In this document: piece by piece, positions 33,428 to 45,260 of the stretch | Layout: every line of letters starts with the position of its first letter | Numbering within the stretch: the stretch's first letter is position 1 | Assembly (NCBI GenBank): GCA_015680685.1 | Contig: MNCI01004969.1 | Location: forward strand, 1-50,215 | Direction of reading: 5' to 3' | Source: Gnetum montanum | Lineage: Eukaryota; Streptophyta; Gnetopsida; Gnetales; Gnetaceae | Length of the DNA stretch: 50,215 nt | Program-made: the position numbers and the translations under genes | Notes under the pieces: generated by a model | Databases searched by the model: none | The model's input: the letters and a program-made list of their open reading frames with translations, nothing else | Told to the model about the DNA's origin: nothing

Positions 33428-36117
33428 TGTAACATCCTACCCTGGCTAGGACAAGGTGATGCTCAGGATCAAGTAACCTTAGCATGAAAGCATGATAACT
33501 AAAACATGGAAGCATGATATCTAGAACTAATAATGTGCAAAATACATGATAATAAGAAAAATCAAACGATACAGAACTTTCCTACCATACCAAAAACTAA
33601 ACATACATATCAGGTCATAAAAATGCATGTCTCTACATTAAGAAAACTATATATTGCTCTGAAAAAATACAAAAAAAAAACACATAAACCTCATTATCGT
33701 ATATAGAAGAGTACAGTACAGAGAGTATCATCCAAGGATATCTAGTCCACACTACTATACATGAAAGTATACAATAATCAAACACTAAAGTATTTCCCCT
33801 CCTCTACTCTCTCTCTTTGTGCTCGTCTAGGCTCCTGTGCCTTTCACCTATAATGAAATAAAGTCAATACACAACTGAGTGCTACACTTCCCCTACTAGA
33901 TTGTTGATAAGTGCTACACTAGAGGAGAGGAGTGGGGTACAAGGCAACCTACAACATTGTTAGTCTTATGCATGATCCAAGCAACATACACCATATTACC
34001 CATAAAGCTAACATCCTATCATATAAGCACAAACAAAGCCATGATCCAACATCATCTATCAGGCCCATGTTATCATACCCATGATATACCATGCATAGTC
34101 CATGATCCATACAATCATAATCCAAACAAAACACCTACTCTCAATGATATGACTCGCAACCCAATACTATCACATACATAGCCCATGTGCTTGCTACCAT
34201 ACCCGCACTTAGTATACATGTAAAACATTTCCATGAGTACTCATAATAGTCATTGCCTATAGGTCTTTTATTAGTCTTTTATTTATCCAACTAGTGCTAG
34301 GATCCATCAACCTATGGCCTGTAACCACTAGCCTTTGGAGGATTAGTAATAGGGAGGAACACACCTATGCCACAGACCAACCATAGGGATGATCACACCT
34401 ATGCTCTCCCACTCTCAAGATGAGGCCTAAGATAGAAGCCTCACGAATGCATCATAGTGGGGATCAATCCATACTACCTCTAGGATGCCTCATCACCAAC
34501 CAATCCACACTCTCATGCTAGCACCACCTACCAATAACTGTCACAAGGGTCATCGTGAAAACATATACACAATCCAGTTACCTTAAGCTAACACATGTCA
34601 TGAGCACAACCCACCCAACCAAACATAACCACATAGATCCACCCATAACAGTGATATTCATTCCATGAAAAACAATGCCCTGATGCAATAGGACAACATG
34701 AAAACCTTGATATGATGAAACAATACCATATTTCTTAAAAGACATGTACTTCCATACAAATGACCACTATAATAACCTTCAAAATGATATATTCCCAAAG
34801 AGAAAACTAATCCCACGATTATAAAGTACTCTCCACAACAATCCTAACAACACTAATTTTACCTAAATCAAACTCCTATAAGCAAAGTTATGTGCATTTA
34901 AAGTTTGATTAATAAAATAATATTTAAATAATATTTGGAACACCAAAAAATGCTCGCACCCCAACAGGCCCACAAATAGCATATTCCAATTATACGAGGC
35001 TCATCAACACCATAATCATATTCCACAAGTCCTCATCATCCCATACATACCACATATATTAATAAACAATTTGTAACCAAAATGGTACAATTTTGGGAAA
35101 TATGCAAAATAACATGCCTAAGCTTAGACTTTCAGCTATTTGCCCCACATGCTTCCATTGTGTCATCATATACACTAATCTAGCACAAAAATATAGGGAA
35201 AAGGTAAAGACAACCCACCAATTAAAATTGTTGGGGTAGAAAGGCCAAAATATAAGGAAAAAATCCTCAAAAATCTGGTAGGACTCCGTTTCACTCCCAA
35301 CAAGTTCTACACCCATGTAGAGATGACCGCAGCAATCCAAAATCTAGGTTCAAAGCAAGCAAAGATCGTCCACAAGGCTCAAAATCTAAAGAAAAAGGAG
35401 GAAAATAGAAGAAAACAAAGGAAAAGAGAAGAGAATAAATGTAACCCTCATTTCTATTTCTGAACAAGAAAAAAAAAGAATGAACAGATCCAATTCTTAT
35501 GGGTGGTGGCAAAAAAAGGCGGTGGGTCTTAAACTTAAAAAAACAAGGTTTCACTTTTATGCTTATGTTATAAAACAAAAGACAAAACCAAGGTAGCACA
35601 CGTACATGACTTTTACTTTTCTCTTACTTTTACATTTGAATTCTTTATTTTTTTTGTTTTCAAAAACAATTTTCATAAGTTATTTTCATTTTTTGTTTCG
35701 GCAACTAATACCATAAACTTTAAACTTGCATAACAAACACACTACGAGATCCTTATCATATGCTCTACACATTCATATGCTAAAACCACACTCGAACATC
35801 ATGGAACATAGTGTTGCAAGACATATTCCTACATGCTAAAATCACACATAAAGCATAAAACATACTAGATCGGTGCTCTTGTACCTAGGCTCACACCCTT
35901 GCCAGCAATATCACCTGTTTAACACATCATACAAGGCTAGTATGCATAATCATGTTAGTTAAGCATGTAAAGACATCATAATCATAACAAAAAAAAAAGA
36001 AGCCTCATAGCATATAAAATACATTAACTCGTCCCTGAAAACCCACTAGGACTCCACATATAATGTCTAAATCATAAGTGTATGACCATACCTACTAGCT
36101 TTGGGTGGGATGTAACA
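33428..36117 (-). repeat. 5' LTR of the minus-strand Ty3/gypsy element, 2.69 kb
   Basis: The plus strand starts TGTAACATCCTACCC (33428) and ends GGGTGGGATGTAACA (36117), inverted ends matching at 13 of 15 bases. A tRNA-Met primer site adjoins the inner end. This is long for an LTR but not unusual for chromovirus-like elements. Open frames inside it are short and without motifs. Confidence 0.85.
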
Positions 36118-36410
36118 TCATCTCTACTTCCTATTTTCTATTATTCTTCTATGATTTTGACTACTATGCTAAGATTCTATCAAATGTTCATGGAAATTAA
36201 TATTTTAATCTTGTCCAGACCATTTTCTATCTTTTGGAGAATTTCTAAAATTGTGAAAACTTTTCCCAACCTACTTCTTAAATATTTTATGATTATTTTG
36301 GATCAACTTTTGATATGAACATGGTTTTGTGAGAATTTTATGGAATTTTGACTACCATGGATTTTTGGCTATTTTGGAAATCTTTTAAATTTTTGGAATA
36401 TAATAAATTA
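36118..36410. repeat. Direct repeat, left copy
   Basis: AT-rich sequence with TATTATTCTTCTA, CCATTTTCTATCTTTT, AACATGGTTTTGTGAGAATTTT and TTTTTGGAATA blocks, recurring in the same order at 38342-38670. It could be LTR remains of one more element. Confidence 0.6.
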
Positions 36411-36441
36411 ATATCATGAGTGACTTGTTTGGGGTCACAAG

Positions 36442-36700
36442 GATAATGTGATGATAGTAGCAAGGTTATTCCAAGACCTACAATATGTCCCTTTAGCAGT
36501 GAGGGTAACCAAGAACTAGCCTTTAGGGATGCTTAGCTAAAATATAAACTCTTTGGACTTTTGTTGGACAAATTTGTGATATCTTTGGACATTAAATAAC
36601 TAAAAGGATAATCTAATAATAGTAGTAAGGTGATTCCAACACTTTTCAATATATTCTTTTTCCATTAAGGATAATCACCTAACCTTCAAAGATTCCTAGA
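36442..36700. repeat. Diverged tandem repeat, about 163 bp
   Basis: GGATAATGTGATGATAGTAG at 36442 and GGATAATCTAATAATAGTAG at 36605 begin two units that both continue with AAGGT.ATTCCAA and a TAACC/CACC block. Confidence 0.6.
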
Positions 36701-36920
36701 TAAAATATACATTCTTTGGATTTTTACTTTTCTTTTGGATTTTTGGATCTCTTTGGATTTTTTGAAAAATTTGTGGCATTTCTAGACTTTAAAATATTTT
36801 GGAAAATTTGTATCATTTTTGAACATTGAAACATTTTTGAATATTTTATTAGAAACCTTTTCCTAGCCCATATCTTAAGACTTTTGGCCCATAAACTTTA
36901 TGCTCCATAAAACGGGAAGT

Positions 36921-37052
36921 TGTCAAAACCTAAGAATCTGCAAAGGTTTAGTTATTTAGATTTAATACATATGATTAATCCTTTAATAATGTCAAATATG
37001 TTTCAATAAATTAGCTCTAATATTCTTAGTTAAATCGTAGGATTACATTACT

Positions 37053-37083
<31 letters not shown>

Positions 37084-37110
37084 CTAGTTTCATATATAAG
37101 TAAATGCAAT
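36921..37110 (+). repeat. LTR fragment related to the one at 12275
   Basis: Starts TGTCAAAACC and shows, in the same order as 12275-12420, TTTAATACATATGATTAATCC, TAATGTCAAAT, TAAATTAGCT and a TTG microsatellite (37054-37083), then a TATATAAG. The rest of the LTR and the primer site are not recognisable. Confidence 0.65.
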
Positions 37111-38341
37111 CTTACTATGATTTTTTGTTAAATTTTTGTGTCCTTTATCTTACTACTATTGGAGTTGAGTTATAGATCGACTTTATATTTTATGAATAAA
37201 TGCTAAAATCTAATTATCCTAGGAAGTTCTTCTTTTATCAATTATCATTCCTTTACAAGTGTTTAACTATGCATATTTATTTCTTTATGCACATTTATGC
37301 TTAATTATGCACATATAGTTATGCATCTTTTATTTTCATTATGCACCTATGATTATATAATACTGTGATCATAGATTAATTATGGACCTTGACCTTACCC
37401 AAATCATATCCCTTGTTACCTTTTTGTCATTAAACTAGGATTTGAAGTTTATTTTTAATTATAATTAAATAGTGCATAAATCAAAATTTTTAAGTACCTT
37501 AGGATGATATGCTACTTAAAATATGACCTTACCAATGTGTTTAGGATGTTCAAAAATGTAGGTTTTGACCTGTGATTCACTAGAATCAGAGTACAGTCTT
37601 CAAGATATCGCATTTTCTAGTTTGTTAAAATACTGTAAAAGTTTCAGCATTTGAACTAGGCGACCATGATAAGAAATGTCCAAATAATATTTCAACATAA
37701 AATTAGGTAGAATAATTGATAAGGACCTCATAGGTTCAAACATAATCTGATTTGGAGTCCCAGTATACATGTTATGAGCGTTGGAGTGCAAGGGGATTGA
37801 AGGAAAGGAAAGAATGAAAAATAAACTTTTAAAAATAAAAATGGAAAAGAAAAATATAAAAAAAAGGTTTAAAATTCAAACAAAAAAATGTACAAAAATT
37901 TGAGAAAAAGCATATATGTTTTTACATATACGCATATGTTATATGCATATAATGCATATTACCCTTTTTCTATCGACACCTCCATGGCCACCTATTTTTT
38001 GTCACTTGTTTTTTCCATTTGGTTTTTCATCATTATTTTGCAAAATCATGTCTTGTCACATTATTTTTGAAAGACATTTCTTGCCCTTTCTTCTTCATTT
38101 TGAAGTCGATTTCACCCCAATTTCTTCCATTCTTTCCTTTGTAAATAGGTAGTGGCCCTAGATACATCTCATCGTAGTTTTTAGGAGGGTTTTAGGTGTG
38201 ATGGCTTAAGAAAAAAAATACAAATTGAGAGAATTAGGTAGGAAAGGAAGACACAAAAAAATTCTAAAATGCCTGCCAACACAAGTAAGGAAGTTTATCT
38301 TACTTTGAATTCACATAGCTACCCTATATTGTTATGAATTC
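37111..38341. other. AT-rich, no gene recognised
   Basis: Only short frames without motifs. Purine-rich at 37800-37880 and pyrimidine-rich at 37960-38110. No domain seen on either strand. Confidence 0.6.
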
Positions 38342-38670
38342 TTCATTCCTCCTTTCTACTTTTTGTTCTCCTATTATTCTTCTACAATTTTAATAATTAT
38401 GTCAGATTTTGGTGTATTTTTGTAATTTTGGACCTTTTTTAAAAAAAAATATTTTATTTTGGTCCATACCATTTTCTATCTTTTCATGACTTTTTGGAAT
38501 TATGGAAACTATGTCCAACTTTCCCCTAGATATTTTATGAATATTTGGGAGCAACTCATAACATAAACATGATTTTGTAAGAATTTTGTGAAATTTGAGC
38601 CTTTACAGATTTTTGGCTAATTTGGACACCTTTTGAATTTTTGGAATAAAATAATAATATTTGTGGGAAT
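38342..38670. repeat. Direct repeat, right copy
   Basis: Matches 36118-36410 in order with moderate divergence (CCATTTTCTATCTTTT, AACATGATTTTGTAAGAATTTT, TTTTTGGCTAATTTGGA). It ends just before the LTR of copy D. Confidence 0.6.
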
Positions 38671-38768
38671 GATTTTGCTCAATTGCTTGAAACACTACAA
38701 AAATTTAGGCTCCAACATCTTGACTACAAATTTGTCTAAGTGTCAACACAAGGCAAATTTTGCTCTAA

Positions 38769-39070
38769 GTGTTAAGACTATGCTCTCCACTGCCAAGACT
38801 ACGCTGTAGAGCTTAGTTAGCATAGTTAGCAAATTTTGTTCTAAGTGTTGAAACTATGCTCTCCACTACTAGGACTACACTCTAAAGCATAGTCAACGTA
38901 GTCAACATGAAGACACTAGTTTTTGCAAGAATTTTCTAACTGTCAGGACTACGCTATGGAGGGTAGTCAAGTGTAGATAGTTTGGAAGCTTAGTTTTTTG
39001 CAAGATTTTTTGTAAGTGCTAGGACTATGCTCTCCACTACTAGGACTATGCTCTAGAGTGTAGTCAATGT
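38769..39070. repeat. Palindromic repeats in copy D LTR
   Basis: Repeated GACTAYGCTCT and AGAGYRTAGTC halves, best at 39042-39064, where GACTATGCTCTAGAGTGTAG is followed by TC to make a near-perfect 22-bp inverted repeat. Related half-sites occur at 39310-39330, 39400 and 49340-49550. Confidence 0.8.
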
Positions 39071-39555
39071 AGTCAACATGAAAACACATTTTTTGCAAAA
39101 AATTTTAACTATTGAGATTGTGCTCCAAAGCATGGTCAAGCATGGTCAAGCAGAACTACCTCCAAAAGCCTTCAAAACGTAGCATTGGTCTTCATCTTGG
39201 CTCTAACACATCCCCAACAAGTAGTATCAACAACTTGCATTTCTTTTGCATCCCCCATTTGTTCCAAAATTGTACCTATGCTCGACACCACTTCACATAG
39301 TGGATAGCGTAGTCACAGAGCATAGTCTCCAAACTTACACTTTTTTACATTGTTCTTAGGTACATTGTGGTCTTTTTGGCACTTGAATCTGTAGTTGGGT
39401 AGCATAGTCATAGTCTGAAAATCTCTTAGGGTCCATCAAAACACAGTAGAGCTTAACACCATTAGCCACAGCAAGAGTGTAGTTGGGTGTAGCGTAGTCC
39501 CAACTACCCCACTGCCATGTGGCACCCTATCCACAATTCATGACAACCCTAACCC

Positions 39556-39563
39556 TATAAATA
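39556..39563 (+). promoter_or_regulatory. TATA box of copy D LTR
   Basis: TATAAATA, a full match to the plant consensus, in the context shared with copies A and B. Confidence 0.65.
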
Positions 39564-40251
39564 CCTCAACATTCTACGTTCTAGGGGTGAGAAAAACTCA
39601 AACACAATTGGAATTTCAGTTGGAACCTTTGGCACCTTAGCAAGAGTGAGTTTGTGGCAAGAACCAACACACTAGCAGGCACCTTTGCACACCACCTCGG
39701 ACATCATAGACCACCGTAGCCCATGGAACACCGTAGTGGCCAACCTAGTAGTCATAGACACCATGGTGAATGTCAATTTTCATGGCCCAAACACCTCGAG
39801 ACTATGACTACATCATCTACTATGCCTTTTTATACACCACATACCACCTCACCCTTCTTGTAGTTAACTGTGCTTTCCCCATTTGGGGTGGTAAACTTTC
39901 TCTCACTTATTTCCTATGCATTTTTTTAGCATTTTTACTTGCATTTTAGCATTCTGTTTGCATTTCTTCTAATTTTTTGCACACATCCACATGTCTACAC
40001 CTTTGTTTTGCACCAAAAACCTTGACTACACTCATGCTTATTAACATCATTGATGCTACAAACACTGTGCAAACCCTTAGCATTGTTTTAGATTCGCATT
40101 TAGTAAGTCCCAGTTCAATCAACAAGACCATTCTAGGCAATCCATCTCTACCTCCAGTAGGCCCTCATGTTGACACAGGGTCAAGATGTGCACACCGTGA
40201 ACCTCTCAGTGTTCCACTTCAGCCTCCAACATTTTTGGTCGCTATAGTTTT

Positions 40252-40268
40252 TGACACTACAAGGAGGG
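40252..40268 (+). promoter_or_regulatory. Primer binding site of copy D
   Basis: TGACACTACAAGGAGGG, aligned with copy B's TGACGCTAGAAGGAGGG. The following GCC is shared too. Confidence 0.55.
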
Positions 40269-40874
40269 CCAGTGCCATTTCCTCCTGTAGTCTTCATTGG
40301 TCATTATCTCACAAGCTCTCTCCACCACCATTGCTAGCTCTGGGCTAGCATAGATCCAACACCCCTATGGACCGACCATGGCAATAGCTGGATCTGAGGC
40401 CAACATAGGAGTTGTCTACAAACCAGTTGGTGTAGACTAGATCCCATTGTTGATTCTCCTAGAACCCCACATAGTCACACTAGAGCTTATGTCCTACACT
40501 TAGTCAAATTCTAGGGTGCTTAAGAGAGCATAGTTAACTCTCAGCATAAAGAGCATAGTTGGCTCTTAGTGTAGTGAGTGTAGTCCCAGAGTTAGCCATT
40601 TTTAGCAGCCTCTACAATTAGCTATTTTTCATAGTTTTTACACTTAGCCATTTTCCTGCAGCTTTCATACTTAGCCGATTTTCTACCTTTTCATACTTAG
40701 CCATTTTTCCAGCTAGCAAAGTTAGTCATTTTCTTGTCTTTTACAAGTAGTAGTTTTTTGCACTTCTCCCCTCATATCACGAACTCTAAGCAACCATCTA
40801 CATTTGTCTCAAGCACACTCATGGTCCTTCTTGCCCAATAAGAGAACCAAATTACCCACATTGCTAGTCCTACC

Positions 40875-42870
40875 ATGGTAGAGCAAAGGCAATCCCTCAA
40901 GTTGTGCCACTTGGATCCCGAGTACATTGCTCTAAATGATGAGTAGTACAACTTTATCTATGCAAGACTCCAAGTGGGCCTACCAATAGACCACCAAGCC
41001 ATGGAGGCCAAACATGGTTATGAGCTGGTACACCAAAATGGAAGGGAATACATCCCCACCTCCATTGACTTCATTTTGCTGATCAAGCCTTATAGGTGGA
41101 TGCTCACCCACCTCATCCAAACCAGTGAGCATGAGGTGGGGACCGATTATGAGGAACCCCTACAAGAAGAGCAAGATGAGTTTGAGGCTTGTTCAAAGCA
41201 TGAGAACTCTTTTCATACCTCCTTCCAGTGGACAACCCCCAATCTGGTCTTTTTGCAATCCCACCCACCTGTCTTCTCAAAGATAGTTATAAACTTAGTG
41301 TCACCTTCTAGGTCCATACCTGTGGTGGCAATCCACCAAATGCACTACACTCACAAGATGTAGTGCACCCTACTAGCTTTCCCTTTGTGATACAACTGCA
41401 ACCTGCTCAATCTTCCCTACCAACAACCATCATGCCTATATAACCTTACATGCACATTGTGCACATTCCTCCACTACAAACTACTCAAGCATCGTACATC
41501 CTACCTATCTTGTCGACCCCCTCCATGGTGGCCCAACCTATAAATGTGTGGTAGGCCCTATTTACTATACTCATGGCATAGCACATGCAACAAGTATCAT
41601 GTGTGGCCTCACAACTTGCAACCAGGTCATGGGCCACCCAACTAGCACAATGAGCAACACAACCAACGTAGCCTATTGCAACCTCTCCAAGCCTAGATCA
41701 AGCATTCTAGCTCATCCAAACTCTAACTGAGGAGGTCAAGAAACTCAAGGCCACCTCCTCTAAAACCATTCATGTGATGGAGTTCTATCAAGACAATCCA
41801 ATAAGTTCTATTGTTCCACCACTAACTCTACCTACTAGGGTCCCACTCTCCCAATTCACCAAATACAATGGTGAATGGGACACCAATGCCCACTTGGTAA
41901 CCTTCTAGTCTAAATGCTTGTTACGACAAGCATGGCCACACACCATCATACATGTATTCACCATGTCCCTTACTAGCAAGGCACTCGATTGGTACCATGT
42001 GCTACCCAAGGCCTCCATCTCCTCTCTGGAGGATTTTTTGAGTTAATTTGTCATGTGCTTCAAGTATAACTTGAAGCCAAAAGTAATCCTAGACCAGCTT
42101 ATGTAAATTAAGCATGGCCACTTAGAGCCCATCCAGAAATTTATACAATACTAGAGTGCATCACTAAATGAAATTAGTGAGCCTATAGCAAAAATACACC
42201 TGTTGGAAATTTTCAAAGGTACAGTGAATGACTTTATTAAGTCAAAGTTGTATTATCTAGCATCGTAGTCCTTAAGCCAAGCATTTTCTCAAACCAAGAG
42301 CATACAAGATGCAATGGAAGCTAGTAAGGATCCAACCTACATGGGCCCTATAAAAATTTACATGCCAAGAAGGACAAGGGAAAAGGCAAGCAAAAAATAG
42401 CTATGGAAATGATGGCCAATGAGGCCAATCCAACCAAGGCCAAGCCACCTAAGGCCTCAACCAACAACAAGACTTTTGGTCCTAGCACTGTGGCAAGCAA
42501 CTAGCCTACATCATCGATGGCCATGAAAAAAGTTACCCCAGGGCCCAACTTTGAGCACAAGCATCACTCAAAATACACTTCATTTCCCCTAAAGCTACCA
42601 AAACTCTTGGACCAACTACTCATGGCTAGAAGAATCTAGTACAAGCAGATGTCCAAGGATGCTCATAAGAGACATGACAAATACTGCAAGCTCCTAACAA
42701 TTCCTCAATAGTAGCACCAAACGAGCCTCTGATCCCTAGGCACTTTAGGTTAGACTAATTTTATCACTATCATTAATTACCTAACCACAACATAGACTTT
42801 TTCATGGCTTTACAAGATGACATCCAATGCATGATTGACAAAGACAAGTTGATCCTTGATGCTACCAACC
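40875..42870 (+). pseudogene. Copy D gag
   Basis: An ATG at 40875 opens MVEQRQSLKLCHLDPEYIAL. After one TAG the frame continues FIYARLQVGLPIDHQAMEAK and REYIPTSIDFI, matching copy B/C gag N-termini (FICVKIQANLPLD, EIVPSIYDII). The capsid domain is at 41740-42310, with VMEFYQDNPISS, LSQFTKYNGEWDTNAHLVTF, DWYHVLPKASISSLEDFL and KSKLYYLAS. The zinc knuckle-like region at 42755-42860 keeps YHYH and NHN but has lost its cysteines. Stops are numerous: TAG, and TAA from CAA. The gag is related to but clearly diverged from copies B and C. Confidence 0.8.
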
Positions 42871-44640
42871 TAGTTTACCCTCAAAAATAATTGATGAGGG
42901 TCTACAACAATCCTTTGAATGTAGGCAATGTAGGGTACATCATCAATGCCATCAGCATTGATGAAAATAAGAACCAATGTAGCAGTCATTCATGGTCTAT
43001 GTGCCCGCTAGCAATGTTGGGGCCCCCTCAACATCCACTAGTTTGAGGTCCCCTTTTGTTGTTAGAGTGCCACCTTGAGCACCCAAAACATCCTTTTTGG
43101 TTAGGGCCCTGCAACACATTATAGCAACAATAGTCCAATCATCCTTTATCATCAAGGTGCCACAATGTGTACACTCCTCACCTGCCCAAACTTCAGTGGT
43201 GGGCAATGCATCAATCCCTACTTGCCCAAGGTTCCATCCTACAAGCAACATTAACAAGCAATCTAGGTGATAACCCAAAAGGCCTAACAAATGCCTCACT
43301 GATACAATGCTTATGTAACACTAGGAGTAAAGATCTCTAGGCCCACTAAAGCCATTGCCCTTATCTAGCATCTCCATGGCCAAATCAACTAAGGAGGCCA
43401 CTACGAGCAACCAACAACTAAGCACTGAGGCTCCTAGGCAAGCAAGGAAAGCCAAGCATAAATCTCCTCCATAAAAGATTCATCTCTTAGGCCGTATGAA
43501 GGAGCTGAAGGCCAACAAAATAGCAAATAGTAGCAAAGACTTTCTAGATGCATTAGCTTAGGTGAAACAAGTCTTAAAGCAAAAGAACATGATGCTAAGC
43601 TTGTATGAATTGAACATGACTTCCTCTTCCAATTGTGAAGTGCTAGTCCACATGTTGACCTCCATTCCTATCATGGAAGACATCCTAGCAAATGAACAAT
43701 CCAACCATGCTATGATGTTACCTCCCACATCGCAGGAATCAAGCTCAACACCCCTTGTGTTTTGCAATGAGGTGATCAAGGTTGACCCTGAGAAGGATCA
43801 AGTCACCCCTGTGCCTATGTTCATCACAATCCACATAGGGAAATGCAAGATCTATAGGATGCATGTTAATGATGGGGCAGCAACAAATTTCATCCCATAT
43901 ACAATCATTGACAAGCTGGGTCTTACTAACCAATAAACCCATGAAGACAACATGCCTAAAGTCCTTCAACAGGTCATGCATTGTCATTAGGGAAACTATC
44001 ACGATAGCCTTCGTGGCAGGGGAGCAATTCCTTACAATTGAAAACTTCATTATGATAGAAGAGATGCCCAAATTTAACCTACTCTTGGGTAGGCCCTAGC
44101 TAGCCCAACTGCAAGCTGTCTCTTTTCCTATCCACCAAGAAATCCACCTTCTTTACGAAGGTGGTGAGGTTATCATTTACGGTGACAACCTAGCCCCTTT
44201 GGCCATTAACAACATAGACATAGAGCATGGGTCAGAGGTGGAGTTCCCTGATGACATGCCTCCCATAAAGGACGATGGCAAAACACACAAGGCTAATGCA
44301 CCTGAGTAAGTAGAAGAAACTATGCAAGTAGGAGAAATCAAAGACTTCCCAAAGGACACTTTGTGGGTAGAATTTCTCTTCAACATAGCTAAAAAAGGTT
44401 AAGGTAAGCACTGCATGGTACTTTCTAGGCCCTATGTTCCCCCTAACCCACACTAGGTTAGGAAGCAACTATGCAACTAAGACATCCCTTAGTCCAATGA
44501 GCGCTAGGTGCCTACCTGCCCCTCACTTCTACATACCCCACTTTCTTACATTTTTCTTATGCATTTATGTCTATATTATGCATTGCTCATTTCATTTACA
44601 CATTTACTTCCTTTTTTTGTGCATTTTTTCTTAAATTATG
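42871..44640 (+). pseudogene. Copy D linker, protease and hydrophobic tail
   Basis: 43562-43740 has VKQVLKQKNMMLSLYEL and TSIPIMEDILANEQSN. The protease follows at 43745-44130, in two frames because of a break near 43915: IHIGKCKIYRMHVNDGAATN, with NDG in place of the catalytic DDG/DSG, then KSFNRSCIVIRETITIAF and FNLLLGRP. 44434-44634 is a very hydrophobic stretch (FLTFFLCIYVYIMHCSF) in the position of the hydrophobic tails of copies A and B. No reverse transcriptase follows. Confidence 0.75.
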
Positions 44641-44756
44641 CATTCACTTATTTACCTTACCCTTTAGCAATTATTAGCCTACACATGAAAAACATCAAAA
44701 TACATCAAAATTGAAAAAGTAAAAAATTACAAAAAAATATATAGCAACATACTAAG

Positions 44757-45015
44757 ATCATGAATGACCTAAAACTATCATCACAGCCTAACATGGCCTT
44801 AAACTAGCAACTCAAGGCCCAAAATGGCCTTAAACTATTACTCCTAATCCTCACTCATAGCCCGCCATGGCCCTAAACTAGCAACTTCCAACCCAAAATG
44901 GCCTTAAGCTACCACTGGGGCCCAAAATGACCTTAAAATACCATTTTTAATCCCATTACTACAACCCAACATGACCTTATACTGGCATAGGGCTCACAAT
45001 GGCCTAGTCATATTA
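44757..45015 (+). repeat. Hairpin array of copy D
   Basis: About eight units such as GGCCCAAAATGGCCTTAAAC, CCATGGCCCTAAACTAGC and GGCCCAAAATGACCTTAAAA. The GGCC stem type dominates, unlike the mixed stems of copies A and B, but the TTAAACTA tail is the same. Confidence 0.65.
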
Positions 45016-45260
45016 TCATCGCATAATCATATCATTGCACAATCATATCATCGCGCAGTCATAACTTAGCACATCAATCCATCATAATATTAGCATAGTA
45101 AACACATAGGAAATAATTCCAGAAGTCACACACTCCATATAGCAACACATTCATTACATCTCACATGAATAATAGTACATAGCATGAGCATCAACACCAT
45201 GTAGCAAAAGATACACAAAAATGCAAAAATGCCCAAGAGCAAGGCTACATCATAACATGC

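Larger units (their letters stand above)
38688..40246 (+). repeat. 5' LTR of copy D (gag-pro family, diverged)
   Basis: Starts TGAAACACTACAAAAATTTAGG, matching the LTR start of copies B and C, and ends GCTATA at about 40246, five bases before a primer site like copy B's. About 1.56 kb. A TATA box, TATAAATA, lies at 39556-39563 in CCCTATAAATACCTC, the same context as in copies A and B. The end is less sure than the start. Confidence 0.7.
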
